Source: Ascochyta rabiei
Taxonomy: Eukaryota > Ascomycota > Dothideomycetes > Pleosporales > Didymellaceae
Direction of reading: 5' to 3'
DNA: 64,000 nt
Assembly (NCBI RefSeq): GCF_004011695.2
Contig: NC_082405.1
Location: 1,922,001-1,986,000 of the forward strand
A model generated the notes under the pieces. It saw only the letters and a list, made by a program, of their open reading frames with translations, was not told where the DNA came from and did no database searches. Shown one piece after another: positions 23,440-33,997 of this stretch (the stretch's first letter is position 1; each line of letters opens with the position of its first letter). The position numbers were made by a program, and so were the translations under genes.

Positions 23440-24084
23440 CGGAACAGACAGGCGCGCTACACAGTATTGAGGGTTGGTAAGCGCAGTGTTCGCCCCGTCA
23501 GGTGAAGCGCCAGAGTGGCCGAGTACGATGGGGTGTGTACTGCGTTGGGTATGGGCCGTGCTTGAGTGTATTGTCGCAACTATCGACTCGCGAGCGTGCA
23601 GCAGACCCCTCGGGACAGCGTCGAGGCAGCATGCAGCAGGAAATCCAGCGCAGAGACACGAATCGAGGTCGTTGTCCGCGATGCCATCATGGCTACGTCG
23701 GCGGGCGCAAAGGGCCAGGAACCGAGATTTGGAGCGGCAGCGGGCGCGAATGCGTCTGCGAGCGCCATGCCCAACGAGTCGCCGTGGACTGATCACTGCC
23801 GTTACGAGCAGCCTCATGACGTGCCTCGGCCCTCGACCTGTGAGGGTGAGGCATGAGGATTCGAGCTGCGGCACGACATGCTGGGCAACCGGCGTACGGG
23901 TAGCAGCATGTCCCATATCCACCCTGCTGTCCCCAGGCCGCGCTGTGCAGCGGCTGCTTGTGGAGACGTGTTTGACATTCCCGGACCTGCGCAAATCAGC
24001 ATCTCCCGCCTCGCCACCCACCCTTTGCCTGCACGCCTGCACGCCTGCGCCTGCTATTGTCGCAAAGACAGCTCCATGACCTGT

Positions 24085-24114
24085 TGACCCTGACCCTGAC
24101 CCTGACCCTGACCC
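24085..24114. repeat. Hexanucleotide repeat (tgaccc)5
   Basis: Five perfect copies about 100 bases upstream of the Kelch gene ATG, inside its promoter or 5' UTR. Confidence 0.85.
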
Positions 24115-24214
24115 GTTGACCCTTTCCACCTGGAGACGGGGACCATCTCAGCGGCACCGTACCTTGCCTTCCCATCACTCGGCCCTGGCAGCCTTCCTGC
24201 CTCCACCAAACACC

Positions 24215-24434
24215 ATGGATCGAGTACGCCCTCAGCCTGCGCCTGCACGTGGTCGCCGCCGTTCGATATTCACAGAAGTCGGTCTGATCGATGAGCACAC
24301 CATCAGCAAAGAACGCAGCCCAGCACCTATCCTCGTCACCGAGCACGCACTACGACATGTCAGACCCTCAAGGACTGTCCGCTTTCGCAGTAGGAACAGT
24401 ATCTTCGGCGGCAACGATGGAATTGACAAAGTCG

Positions 24435-24475
<41 letters not shown>

Positions 24476-26948
24476 AATGACATTGACGACAGTGACGGAC
24501 CACGACCCTCCTCGACATGCTCGATCACGCACACCAGCTCCAGCTCGAGGCTCTACCGCGCAGGCCTCTTCACGATTGTGCTCGCTCTGATGCTTCCCAT
24601 CATCCAGATGATCTCGGTCGCGCCTTTCGGAGTACATGGAATCTCGATCCCATGGGCCAGCATCACAGCCCTAGCAGATCGGTCGACGCTCGTAGAGAGG
24701 GCAGACTCGCAGACCGACGTGTGCAAGCGCTGGAGTGGGCAGAGTGCCATTGTCAACGGCACACTGTACATGTACGGTTTCCGCACCACCACCGACGCAC
24801 AGCAGAAGAGCAACACGTGGAGTAAGCTTTTCTCTTTTCTAACCCGATTATATCTAACCAAACTCTCTGCCCATGTTCCTCTCTACCCATATTCCTCTCT
24901 ACCCGTATTCCTCTCTACCCGTATTCCTCTCTACCCGTATTCCTCTCTACCCGTATTCCTCTCTACCCGTATTCCTCTCTACCCGCATTCCTCTCTACCC
25001 ATATTCCTCTATAACCGTATCCCTCTCTAACCATATTCCTCGCTAACAACACACAGCGAACGACTTCTTGAGTCTCGACCTGACCAAGTCCTGGCAAATC
25101 TCCAACCCCTCCCTGACCGGCATGCCTCAACCGAGCGGGCCGCCCGCCCTCTCGCTCGGCTACCTCTACTCTTCGCACAACTCCCTCTGGCTCTACGGCG
25201 GTCAGTACTCGGACTCGCCTGCAGAGAAACCTGGGCCGAACTCTGTTTGGGAGTACAACATCGGTAGCAAGTCGTGGGTCGAACACAAGGACCCCAAGAG
25301 CTCGGCTGGTACCAACGCTGAGGGTGATGGCCAGAGCATACAGCGAGCGGCTGAAGGCGCTGGTTTTGGTGTCACTGCATTGGGCAGGGGCTGGTACTTT
25401 GGTGGTCACTTGGATGATTTCACGACCGAAGGATGGAGCAACCAGATCGCTCGCGTATATCTGAAGAGCCTGCTGGAGATTACCTTTCCCGGACACAGCA
25501 ACGATGCGGTCGAGAGCCTGAAAGACGGCAAGAAGGCCGAAACCGACCCTGTATACAGGAACATCACTACCGGTGGCATTCAAGACACTGGCTCGTTCCC
25601 TGAGCGAGCTGATGGCGTCCTGACGTATGTGCCTGGCTTCGGCAACGAGGGTCTTCTGATCGGCTTTACTGGTGGCGACAACGATACTTTTGTGAGTTTC
25701 ATCGCTGCGGCAGGATGAAGGCGTCCGCAACTAACAAGGCCTAGGCCCAGATGAACGTCATCGACGTATACGACATCGCCGACTCGAAGTGGTACAAGCA
25801 GAGCACCTCCGGCACGACGCCTCCTTATCGTGTGAACCCATGTGCCGTAGTGGGAGCCGCAGCCGAGTAAGTGGTTACTACGCCACAGCTGTAATGTTTT
25901 TACTGACGTCTGCAGTGGTTCCTCATACAACGTGTACATGTTCGGTGGTCAGAATCTTCAGCCATACGGCAACCAAACCCAGAAGGACGACATGTGGATC
26001 CTCTCTATCCCCTCGTTCACTTGGATCGAGGTCGACCAGGGTTCTCAAAGCGTTCCGCCTGCACGTGCCGGTCATTCCTGCCACGTCTGGGATGGCCAAA
26101 TGATCATGATTGGCGGCTACGTTGGAGCAGAGCTGTCATGTGACAGCCCTGGCATCTACGTCTTCAACATGTCCAGCCTCTCTTGGAGCGACCAGTTCAC
26201 GTCGCTCACAGGAGGAAAGGCATTGCAGGATTACACCGGCGAGGGCAGCATCGGTAACCCTCTGGCTCAGCAGGCCAACCAACGTGGTTTCAACGCCAGC
26301 GCTGGTGTCGAAGGCTCGTACGGCTACCGGGTCCCAGAAGTCGTCCAGAAGGTGATTGGCGGTGCGGCCACTGGTGGCGCAACCCTCACCGCACCCGTCC
26401 AGACGCCCACCGCTGGACCTCTTGCGACTGGCAGTGCGATAACATACACTCTCACCGGACCCAACGGCGCCTCCTACACTGAAATCGTCGCCTCGAGTGG
26501 CGCATCCGGCGATTCGGGGCCCAACATTGCCGCCATTGTCGCTGGAGTGGTTGCAGGCGTCTTTGCTGTGATTGCCGTCTACTTTGCCTTCTGTGCCTGG
26601 ATCTACCGCAAGCAAGTCCAGATCTGGAAGAAGCATGCTGCCATGGTCACGGCAGCCGCTGAAAAGCGCGACAACACCTTCACCAGCAGCAAGATCTCCA
26701 GCGAGCGCGCCCCAGGCACCATGGCCGGAAGCACCGCTGGCGGCGCAGCAGCAGGCAGCTTCGACATCCAGCGCGTCAGCGGGGAGAACACCAGCTACGG
26801 CGGCGCGGGCGCGGCGAACTGGGAAAGAAGAAGTAGCGTAGGCAGCGTGACGGAAGATTTGCTCGACGGCCAGGAACCGAGTTTCTGGGGCACCAAAGGT
26901 GTCTTGTTAAACCCAAGGCGCAGTCTAAGAGTTATTAACAGAGACTAA
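24215..26948 (+). CDS. Kelch-repeat membrane protein
   Basis: Four exons, 24215-24821, 25057-25691, 25745-25866 and 25916-26948, give 798 residues. The start sits in a strong context (caccATGg). Residues 1-115 are cytosol-like: a basic stretch, then an Asp/His alternation (DDHDHDHD..., about 74-88). A hydrophobic segment at ~116-138 (AGLFTIVLALMLPIIQM) acts as a signal anchor. The outer part has Kelch-type beta-propeller strands (SLWLYGGQY, GWYFGGHL, GLLIGFTGGD, VYMFGGQ, MIMIGGY) with Asn glycosylation sites. A Thr/Gly stalk leads to a second membrane span (~659-683, IAAIVAGVVAGVFAVIAVYFAF) followed by a basic, Ser/Gly-rich tail. Similar fungal Kelch proteins are surface or polarity factors; the exact role here is unknown. 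The first intron is 235 bases because of a minisatellite. Confidence 0.85.
24865..25040. repeat. 16-base minisatellite inside intron 1 of the Kelch gene
   Basis: Ten consecutive 16-base units of the type ctctacccgtattcct from 24881 to 25040, five of them identical (24897-24976), the rest with one to four changes, preceded by one degenerate unit from 24865. The array fills most of the 235-base intron; the branch-like cgctaac and the acceptor acacag follow at once. Confidence 0.92.
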
Positions 26949-27463
26949 GCAGGCTGTGTTTTATACTGTACACCTACTCTACTATAAGATTTTAATAAAC
27001 AAATTAAGTAATATAAAGTATAGCAAGGTATGGCATGGCATGTTATGGCATAGCATTTATTTAATGGTTAAACGGACAGGAAACACAAAAGGCCGTACGA
27101 TGTCGTGCACGCATACCGACAATTCCGTAATGACAATGAAGCAGAAGCACACCGTAAACTCGACCTGCAGAGTCTTAGAATGCACTGTGCTAAACCGAGC
27201 GAATCGCCGAGACTAAAAAAAAAAAAAAAAAAAGGTTTCATGTGTAGATATTTGTTAGGTATCGTTCGTTTATTTCGTAGCCTGGGGCGCTCGCTGAAGC
27301 GCTTCGTTTGAAGTATATACAGAGAAAGAAAACGAAACGAGTAGGAAACAGAGTCAGCCTCCCTTCGTCAGCACAAGACAGATCGAACAGCCCCCCCCCC
27401 AAAAGCGTTTATAGACTGCAAAAACTCCAGGCCGTGGCACAGTTCTCGCTCGAAGGCCTCCGT
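26949..27463. other. Intergenic between convergent genes; AT-rich strip and homopolymers
   Basis: 515 bases between the Kelch gene (+) and the GH5 gene (-). Just after the Kelch stop there is an AT-rich strip (about 26955-27065) containing aataaa and short ggcat repeats. A run of 19 A lies at 27215-27233 and a run of 10 C at 27391-27400. No gene is supported. Confidence 0.7.
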
Positions 27464-28822
27464 CTAGCAGTACGAAGCATTCGTAGCCAGCGTGATGACG
27501 CCCTGGTTGATCAAATCGATGTAGGACCAATACTCGCGCTGGGTGCCCTCGCCGTCGACCTTGGCCGTCGAGTAGGAAACAGCGGTCCAGAACGTGCCGC
27601 CGGAGACATACTTGTTCCACGCGAAGCGCTGGGTGTCGAACAGGGCCTTGCGGCTCGCAAGCGTGTTGTTGTACATGGTCTGCAGACTCCACTCGCCGAC
27701 GAAGACGGGGAACTTTGTTTCTTCCGCCAGATACGTGGCTTGTCCGCAGATGGCCGGGTTGATGTACTGGCTGTAGGCGCCGGCGGCGGCGAAGTAGTAG
27801 ACGTGCGAGTCGAAGACAATGTTAGTGCCGTCGGGGTAGAAGGGCGACCAGTAGGAGGCGCCTTGGAAGCAGTCCTGGATCATCATGGGGATGCGGGCGT
27901 CTACTTTTGCGATCTTCTTTAACACGCCCGAGTGGTATGTGTTGATCCAGTTTGTGGCGTTGACGGATAGGCCCGCGGGCGTGCCGAAGCCGGCGAGGTT
28001 GTCCGAGGCTTCGTTGATGGGCGCGATGGTGTACGAGGACATTTGGCCGCTGTTCTTGATGAAGTTTAGGATGCCGTCGACGGCGCGGAACGAGTAGTCT
28101 AGGTTCGTCGAGTTGTAGAACCAGCCGTCGTGCATTAGAGCTTCGCCGATGTCGAGGTTGTTGACGCCACCCGGGAGGGAGTGCAGGCCGATGATGATAT
28201 GCATGCCGTACTTGTTGATGGCGTAGTCGGAGATGGTTTTGAGGTACTGCTGCTGGTTGCCGTGGTAGAGAGCAGAGCCGGGGACCTGGACCCAGGCGGC
28301 GTACGTGGTGGGGATGCGGAGAGTGTTGACACCAACGGCAGCCATCTGGTCGATGGTGGTGGTGTTCAAGAAAGACGCATAGCGCTCTTCGAGGGCAGGG
28401 CCGCACTTGCTCCCAAGGTTCTGGCACAGAGTCCACTCATCAGGGGCACCGTCGCCACCAACAGCAGACCACCAGATGGGGTCGTGGGTCTGCTCCTTCT
28501 CCAGCCATCCACCGAGGTTAGCACCATTGGCCTTGAAGGTCTTCCAGTCTATGAAGCCGGAGGATTTGGGGAAGCTGAGGTCGTGGCTGTTGGTCTTGTT
28601 GACAACGGGGACCGGGTTGATAGTGAAAGGGCACTGGCTGTGGTACTTGACGGTGGCACCGTGCTGGTAGCCATTGACCTGGATCTTGATGCCGAGAGAG
28701 TTCAATAGCTGATTGAGGTCGTTGGTGAGGAGTCCGAGAATGCTGCTGACGAGTCCAGGAGTAGGCGCAGCAACGACACCGCTGGCCAAAAGAGCGGCGC
28801 TGATGGTAGCCGAAAACTTCAT
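27464..28822 (-). CDS. Secreted exo-beta-1,3-glucanase, GH5 family
   Basis: A single intronless frame of 452 residues. Signal peptide MKFSATISAALLASGVVA. Then a ~65-residue N-terminal extension, and the GH5 barrel starting at GANLGGWLEKEQTHD. The acid/base is E271 in APINEASDN and the nucleophile is E377 in FVGEWS; other landmarks are GVNTLRIPTTYAAW and HIIIGLHSLPGG. Several Asn glycosylation sites are present (NTTT, NSTN, NATN, NNT, NAS). It should cleave glucose from the ends of beta-1,3-glucan, for wall remodelling or for feeding on glucans. Length is in the usual range. The gene has a TATA-like box about 90 bases upstream of the ATG and is followed at its 3' end by the convergent Kelch gene. 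Confidence 0.93.
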   Translation of the reverse strand: MKFSATISAALLASGVVAAPTPGLVSSILGLLTNDLNQLLNSLGIKIQVNGYQHGATVKYHSQCPFTINPVPVVNKTNSHDLSFPKSSGFIDWKTFKANGANLGGWLEKEQTHDPIWWSAVGGDGAPDEWTLCQNLGSKCGPALEERYASFLNTTTIDQMAAVGVNTLRIPTTYAAWVQVPGSALYHGNQQQYLKTISDYAINKYGMHIIIGLHSLPGGVNNLDIGEALMHDGWFYNSTNLDYSFRAVDGILNFIKNSGQMSSYTIAPINEASDNLAGFGTPAGLSVNATNWINTYHSGVLKKIAKVDARIPMMIQDCFQGASYWSPFYPDGTNIVFDSHVYYFAAAGAYSQYINPAICGQATYLAEETKFPVFVGEWSLQTMYNNTLASRKALFDTQRFAWNKYVSGGTFWTAVSYSTAKVDGEGTQREYWSYIDLINQGVITLATNASYC

Positions 28823-28910
28823 GATGAAACAGCTGAGAAACGGTTGTAGGCCGAGTTGGAGATTGAGCTGATCGTGATGATGGGATGTAGAGTTGGGCGG
28901 AGCTCGATGC

Positions 28911-28919
28911 TTATATATG
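28911..28919 (-). promoter_or_regulatory. TATA-like box of the GH5 glucanase gene
   Basis: Reads catatataag-like on the minus strand, about 90 bases upstream of the ATG at 28822. The spacing suits a core promoter with a short leader. Sequence-based inference only. Confidence 0.55.
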
Positions 28920-31419
28920 CCCAGAAATATGTGCTAGGATACCAGTAGCTGCAGAAATGATCTGTCCCGCACCGGCAATGAGCATTCTAGCGAAAGTGAT
29001 GATGATCTAGCCAGGTCCAAGCTGGAAGTACGATGACAGTCCGCAGCAGCGTATCGAAGATCTTCGACAAGCGTTGCCGTAATCGAACCACAGTCGAAGC
29101 TATCGATATTCTAGCACCGATACCACATCAGTTAGCGATTGGTGTGCGGCTCAATCGTCTGTAAGGCTGTCAAGCTGGCATGGCCTACCTCGGTACTTGG
29201 AGGCGACACTAGAGACGGCACTGAATCTTATTTCAGACAAGCTCGTCTCACTGACTAAAGCTTGACTAGGCTTCTATGTGCAATGACAGGATCAACGTTG
29301 GCCTGCTTGTTCAAGCGTTGCACTTCATGTATGACGCTGAAAGAAGCGGTAGGAAAGCCAAATTCACCCAAGAAGCGTTCAAATAGCTGAATGTAGGCAT
29401 GGAGGGATGCTAGATGTGTCTCAAACCACCGGTGGCTGTAATCTGTAATTTCCTCTTGCCGTGATGCGATGAGGGCGCCAAGGGTTTGATGGTGGTGACG
29501 TCTCGAGACAACAACCAATTTAGCACCCGGTAACCATTGCTAGACGGAAAGAATCAGCTTTCGGCAGATGGAAACAGCAGGATCGTTGATCTAGGCCAGA
29601 TAATTTTTTCTCAAGTCCATTTCCCTGACCTTAGTGTAATCGATGAACTTGAATGCACGCGCGATGTCGTACAACCAGGATCAAGGGCTTTTCACGCTAG
29701 TCAGTCAAACATTCGCACCAACTTTTTGGAATGTCGAGCTTCATGCCGAAAAAGTGGAGAGAACGGCAGTTTGCGTCCAGCTAGCGTTGCTGTGAGGTAC
29801 CTCCGAGGCTACTCGTCCTCAAGTAACAATGCTTTGTCAGTCGAGCCATGGGCGGCGAAACGCATTGCCAATTGATTTCGGCGATCCATGGCAACAGCAA
29901 CGTTTGAACGGCACAATCCGCAGAGTCCCGAATACTCGGCCGACCTTGTTTGACATAATATGAGGGGTCAAGGTAGGGTTCAACTCCACAGGCTCGAGCC
30001 ATTACCATCTACCGGTCCCATGGTTCGCCACCCCACGTTGCTCGCACTCTGTTGTGCGACCAGTATGCCTACCGCTAGACTATCATTGGATGACCTGGTT
30101 GTGTGCTAGTCGAATATCAGCAGCTTTCTAAAATTCGCTCGGATGACTCCAGACTCGAATGCTCAAATTTTGGTGTCGATAACGTTGACTTTCCCAAATC
30201 AGGCAACGATGAAGTATCAAAATGTAAGAGTCCTAGACGAGCGTCATCCGGTAGATTGATCTGCCGTACATGCATCCGTACACGTAGATCGACATTGGAA
30301 TCGGACCGTTCGGTTGAGAATCTCGAACGGCTCTTTGCAAGTCTGTGTTACTGAGATCTAGCGTAGCAGCCAAGGAGCCTACTGTAGTCGCCCGTAAAAT
30401 CTTCACAGTGACGTAGGTTGGTGTGTTCGAGACCTTTGTACTTAAAAGGGGTCGAGTGGATAGCGCCTAACTTGTGATGCTCCGCGAACTATGACCTTAG
30501 CACGGTGGCATATCAGTCGCCGTAGAATGAACTCGCCACTGGACAGGTCTTCGCTCTGCACTGTAATCATCACTCATATCAACACTTTCTGATGCAAATG
30601 GTCGACGCCGTATCCCGTCCATCGACGTACCATGCGGACAGAATGCCGCATGAATGAAGACTGCCATTGCTCTGTATGTTTGTTTTTCAGACGCCCTGGA
30701 CTTCAGACTCGAACTCGAGGATTGTCTTGCTGTTTGGTCTCTGTCTGTCACTTGCTGTTCTTCTGAGAGGAGGGAGTCTGGCTTGAGGCCAAGAATTCTT
30801 GTTGCGCGGTGTGAAGCCCAGATGTAGCTGCCGCTCAACGGACAGTTGTATTGACGAAGTGGCAGACTGCAAGGCTCGAGCGTGCAGAGCGAGATAGCTC
30901 TTCGACAAGGGCGTTATTTGGTGCAACCATCGTGGACTTTGACAGAGACAGGGAGAGAGATGATGTTGCGGCTCTGCATGCAGCTGACCGACCGGTGCAC
31001 GTCAGCAGACCTCCGATTCGCCAATTGGCTCATGCCATGCACATGCATCCCTTGGCACCAACCTCATCCCAGCTCATTTCGTCTTGTCGTCGCAGCAACT
31101 GCAGGCAAGCCCTACCCCAATCGCAGAGAATTTTGTTTGCTTCGCTCCTTTGAGTTGATGAGAGCACTGTGAGGCATTGCATTGGGCAGCTGGTGACACG
31201 CTGCTGCAGCACGTGCGAATTCGATTGGTTTACAAGCAGCTGCCAACGCTCCACCGCGTTTCTGCGCTACTTCCCACAGCTGCGGGGAGCATCCTGTTCA
31301 GAGCTTGTCTTCCTCCGCCGGCGCACCCGCAGTCTTGGACGCTGTGTCACACTCTCATCCTGTCCACCAGCACCATCTGAAGTGCGTTGAGCTGTCTCGC
31401 CGCGCACACATTGCCCGTC
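28920..31419. other. Long divergent intergenic region (GH5 / VTC4)
   Basis: 2.5 kb between two divergent genes, the longest gap in the window. It includes the upstream regions of both genes and, on the minus strand at 29255-29680, a coding-like stretch with in-frame stops (listed separately). The segment 29500-30400 looks somewhat less GC-rich than its flanks. Other frames in 30100-31250 show no motif. No tRNA is found. Confidence 0.55.
29255..29680 (-). pseudogene. Possible decayed gene fragment, unrecognised family
   Basis: Read on the minus strand from 29680 to 29255, one frame gives 142 codons of protein-like composition with only two stops, both TAG (29591-29593 and 29540-29542), before the final TAG at 29255-29257. 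Typical stretches are YDIARAFKFIDYTKVREMD, QEEITDYSHRWFETHL and YIQLFERFLGEFGFPTASF. The open part after the second TAG runs 94 codons, but its first start-like codon is TTG and no ATG fits. Either TAG could come from CAG by a C-to-T change next to A, the context favoured by repeat-induced point mutation. The 5' side is lost: a TGA lies at 29681-29683. Alternatively each TAG is part of a splice acceptor (cctag, gtctag) in a real spliced gene. I do not recognise the family. Confidence 0.35.
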
Positions 31420-33997
31420 ATGAGGTTCGTTCGACCCTGCCGGTACCCGTTACCCGCTCTCCACTCGCCGCTCTCCGCTCTCCGCTCTCGTCGCGCTCCA
31501 ATCGCCGTGCAAACATTTGGGTAGCCACGGGCACTAACGCAACACCCCCTAGGTTCGGCCAGCAGCTGAAGCAGTCGCTCAACAAGGACTGGCTCTTCTA
31601 CTACATCGACTACGAGGACCTGAAGACGGCCCTGCGCGTGCACCACACGTGGGATGAGAAGTCGGAGCAGAGCTTTGTCGAGCAGCTCGAGAAGGAGCTC
31701 GACAAGGTCTACAGCTTCGTGCGCGTCAAGAGCGAGGAGATTATCCGCCGCATAGCAGCCTCGGAGAAGGAAGTCAACAGTGCGGTCGCCCGCTCGCAAC
31801 AACACCTGCAGTCCCAGCAGGCCGCCCAGGACGAGGACCCCTTTGAGGAGGACTTTGATCTGCTGGAGGAGGATCTCAGCGATGTCATTGCAGACGTCCA
31901 CGACCTGGCCAAGTTCACCCAGCTGAACTACACGGGCTTCCAGAAGATCATTAAGAAGCACGACGTAGGTTGGCCCCTGGCATCACTTGCCATTTCGCCG
32001 CTGACCCCCCGCAGAAAAACACCCGCTGGATGCTCAAGCCCGTCTTCGCCGCCCGTCTCAAGCGCAAGCCCTTCTTCCAGGACAACTACGACAACTATGT
32101 CGTCAAGCTCTCCAAGCTCTACGACATCGTCCGCACCCGCGGCAACCCCGTCAAGGGCGACTCCTCCGCCGGTGGAAAGCAGCAGAACTTCGTCCGCCAG
32201 ACCACCAAGTATTGGGTGCACCCTGATAACATTGTCGAGCTGAAGCTCATCATCCTCAAGCATCTGCCTGTGCTGGTTTTCAACCCTAACAAGGAGTTCA
32301 ACGAGGAGGATGCATCCATCACATCCATCTACTTCGACAACACAGACACGTGGGAGCTGTATGAGGGTCGTTTGAAGAAGACAGAAGGCGCCGAGGCCAT
32401 TCGTCTGCGCTGGTACGGAGGCATGAACAGCGACACCATTTTCATCGAGCGAAAGACCCACCGTGAGGACTGGACCGGTGAAGAGTCGGTCAAGGCCCGC
32501 TTCAAGCTCAAGGAGAAGAACGTCAACGACTACCTCAAGGGCAAACTGCTGCCGTCAAAAATCTTCGAGAAGGAGCGCAGGGAGCAGAAGAGGCCCGAGA
32601 AGGACATTGCGTCTGACGAGCAGCTCGCGCGCGAGATCCAGTACCGTGTCATCGACCGCAGCCTCGTACCCGTTACGCGTTCCTTCTACCACCGTACTGC
32701 CTTCCAGCTTCCTGGTGACGCTCGCGTCCGTATTTCTCTCGACACTGAGCTTACCATGACCCGTGAGGACAACCTGGATGGCAAGAAGCGTGCCGGCGAC
32801 AACTGGCGCCGCACAGATATTGGCGTCGACTGGCCGTTCAAGCAGCTGCCTGCTGAGGACAAGGAGCTGTTTCCCTATGCTGTTCTTGAAGTCAAGCTGC
32901 AGACGGCAGCTGGTGCTGAAGCGCCGCAGTGGATTCGCGACTTGACTGCATCGCACCTGGTCGAAGCTGTGCCCAAGTTCTCCAAGTACATCCACGGAAC
33001 TGCCACCTTGAACCCGTCGAGGATTAATCTGATCCCCTACTGGTATCCCCAGATGGACGTCGACATCCGCAAACCCGTCAGCCACAAGTTTGGCATCATG
33101 CGACCAGGCGCTAGCAATGATATTAGTACTAGCAACACTCTTGACGACGACAGCGACGACGATGATGCCGTCATGGGTCTCCCTTCTGCTAACAGCGGCC
33201 AAGATGACGAGCAGCTGAGAAGGCTCCGCGAAGCTCGCGATGCCATGGAGCAAAACGAGATTGCGCGCACCAGGGAATACGGGACCCTGACCAATGGCAA
33301 TGACCCTAACGCACTTGACATCGAAGAGCGCGTCGCCTCCCAGCGCAACAACGGTGACAACGACTATCCTATTTACGACTCGGACAGTGACGACGAAGAC
33401 GACGATCTTGAAGAGGCAAAGCGCGTCGGTGGTCTCCGCTACGCCAAGAAGTGGACAGAGCATACGGCTAAGAACGTCGGCACTGCTCTTATCAACGGCG
33501 TCAGTTTGTTGCTCCACCCCAAGCCCACTGACGTCGGAGAAGGCGGTTTCTCCCTCGGCGTACCGACATGGAAACAGCAGGGCGAAGTGAAGCGCTTCAA
33601 GGCCCCCAAGGGCAAGCGCATCCACGTCCCTGTCCGCGTCGAACCCAAGGTACAACTCGCGACCGAGCGCACCTTCCTCTCGTGGCTTGAGTTCAGCATC
33701 CTCATCGGTTCCATCGCCGCGACCCTGCTCAATTTTGGCGACGGTCTGGCATTTGCAGCCGCTTGGGCATTTACCATCATCGCATGTCTGGCGCTGCTCT
33801 ACTCGGTCGGCTTGTACCTCTGGCGCGTGCGCAAGATCAAGGAGAGGAGAGCGGTCGTGTACCACGACAAGTGGGGTCCTTCGCTGCTTTGCCTGGGCCT
33901 GTTGATTGCCGTGGCCGTCAGCTTTGGGTTCAGGCTGGGCAAGGGCGGGTACGACGGTGGACTGAAGGGCGATCTGAAGGGTAAGTTTGGTGCCTAA
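31420..33997 (+). CDS. VTC4: Vacuolar transporter chaperone Vtc4, polyphosphate polymerase
   Basis: Three exons, 31420-31424, 31553-31964 and 32015-33997 (introns 128 and 50 bases), give 799 residues. The first coding exon is only ATGAG; splicing yields MRFGQQLKQSLNKDW, the invariant start of an SPX domain (1-~140), which senses inositol pyrophosphates. The catalytic VTC tunnel domain follows: K204 (TKYWV), R269 and R271 (IRLRWYGG), K286 (FIERKTH) and the later FPYAVLEVKLQ strand, counterparts of yeast residues needed to make polyphosphate from ATP. An acidic Asp-rich linker leads to a DUF202-type membrane domain with three spans (FLSWLEFSILIGSIAATLL; AFTIIACLALLYSVGLYLW; LCLGLLIAVAVSFGF). 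The enzyme sits in the vacuole membrane and pushes polyphosphate into the lumen, storing phosphate. All key residues appear intact. Confidence 0.96.

Larger units (their letters stand above)
22563..24214. other. Intergenic with repeats and a MITE-like element
   Basis: 1.65 kb in tandem orientation. It holds a hexamer array (23005-23040), a MITE-like inverted-repeat element (23128-23439) with a very AT-rich core, a GC-rich segment with overlapping motif-free frames (23474-24079), and a second hexamer array (24085-24114) close to the Kelch gene start. Confidence 0.7.

Noticed and set aside
23338..24129. 263-codon minus-strand and 201-codon plus-strand frames
   Set aside because: They overlap each other, include the hexamer array and the end of the MITE-like element, and have no domain; they reflect high GC.
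30060..30095. tRNA-like A-box (tagtctagcgg on the minus strand)
   Set aside because: No proper B box, no seven-base acceptor stem and no foldable cloverleaf follow; a 6-base hairpin nearby is not in register.
31305..31419. Upstream extension of VTC4 through the first intron
   Set aside because: The open frame starts without ATG and would replace the invariant SPX N-terminus; the spliced MRFGQQL form is clearly better.
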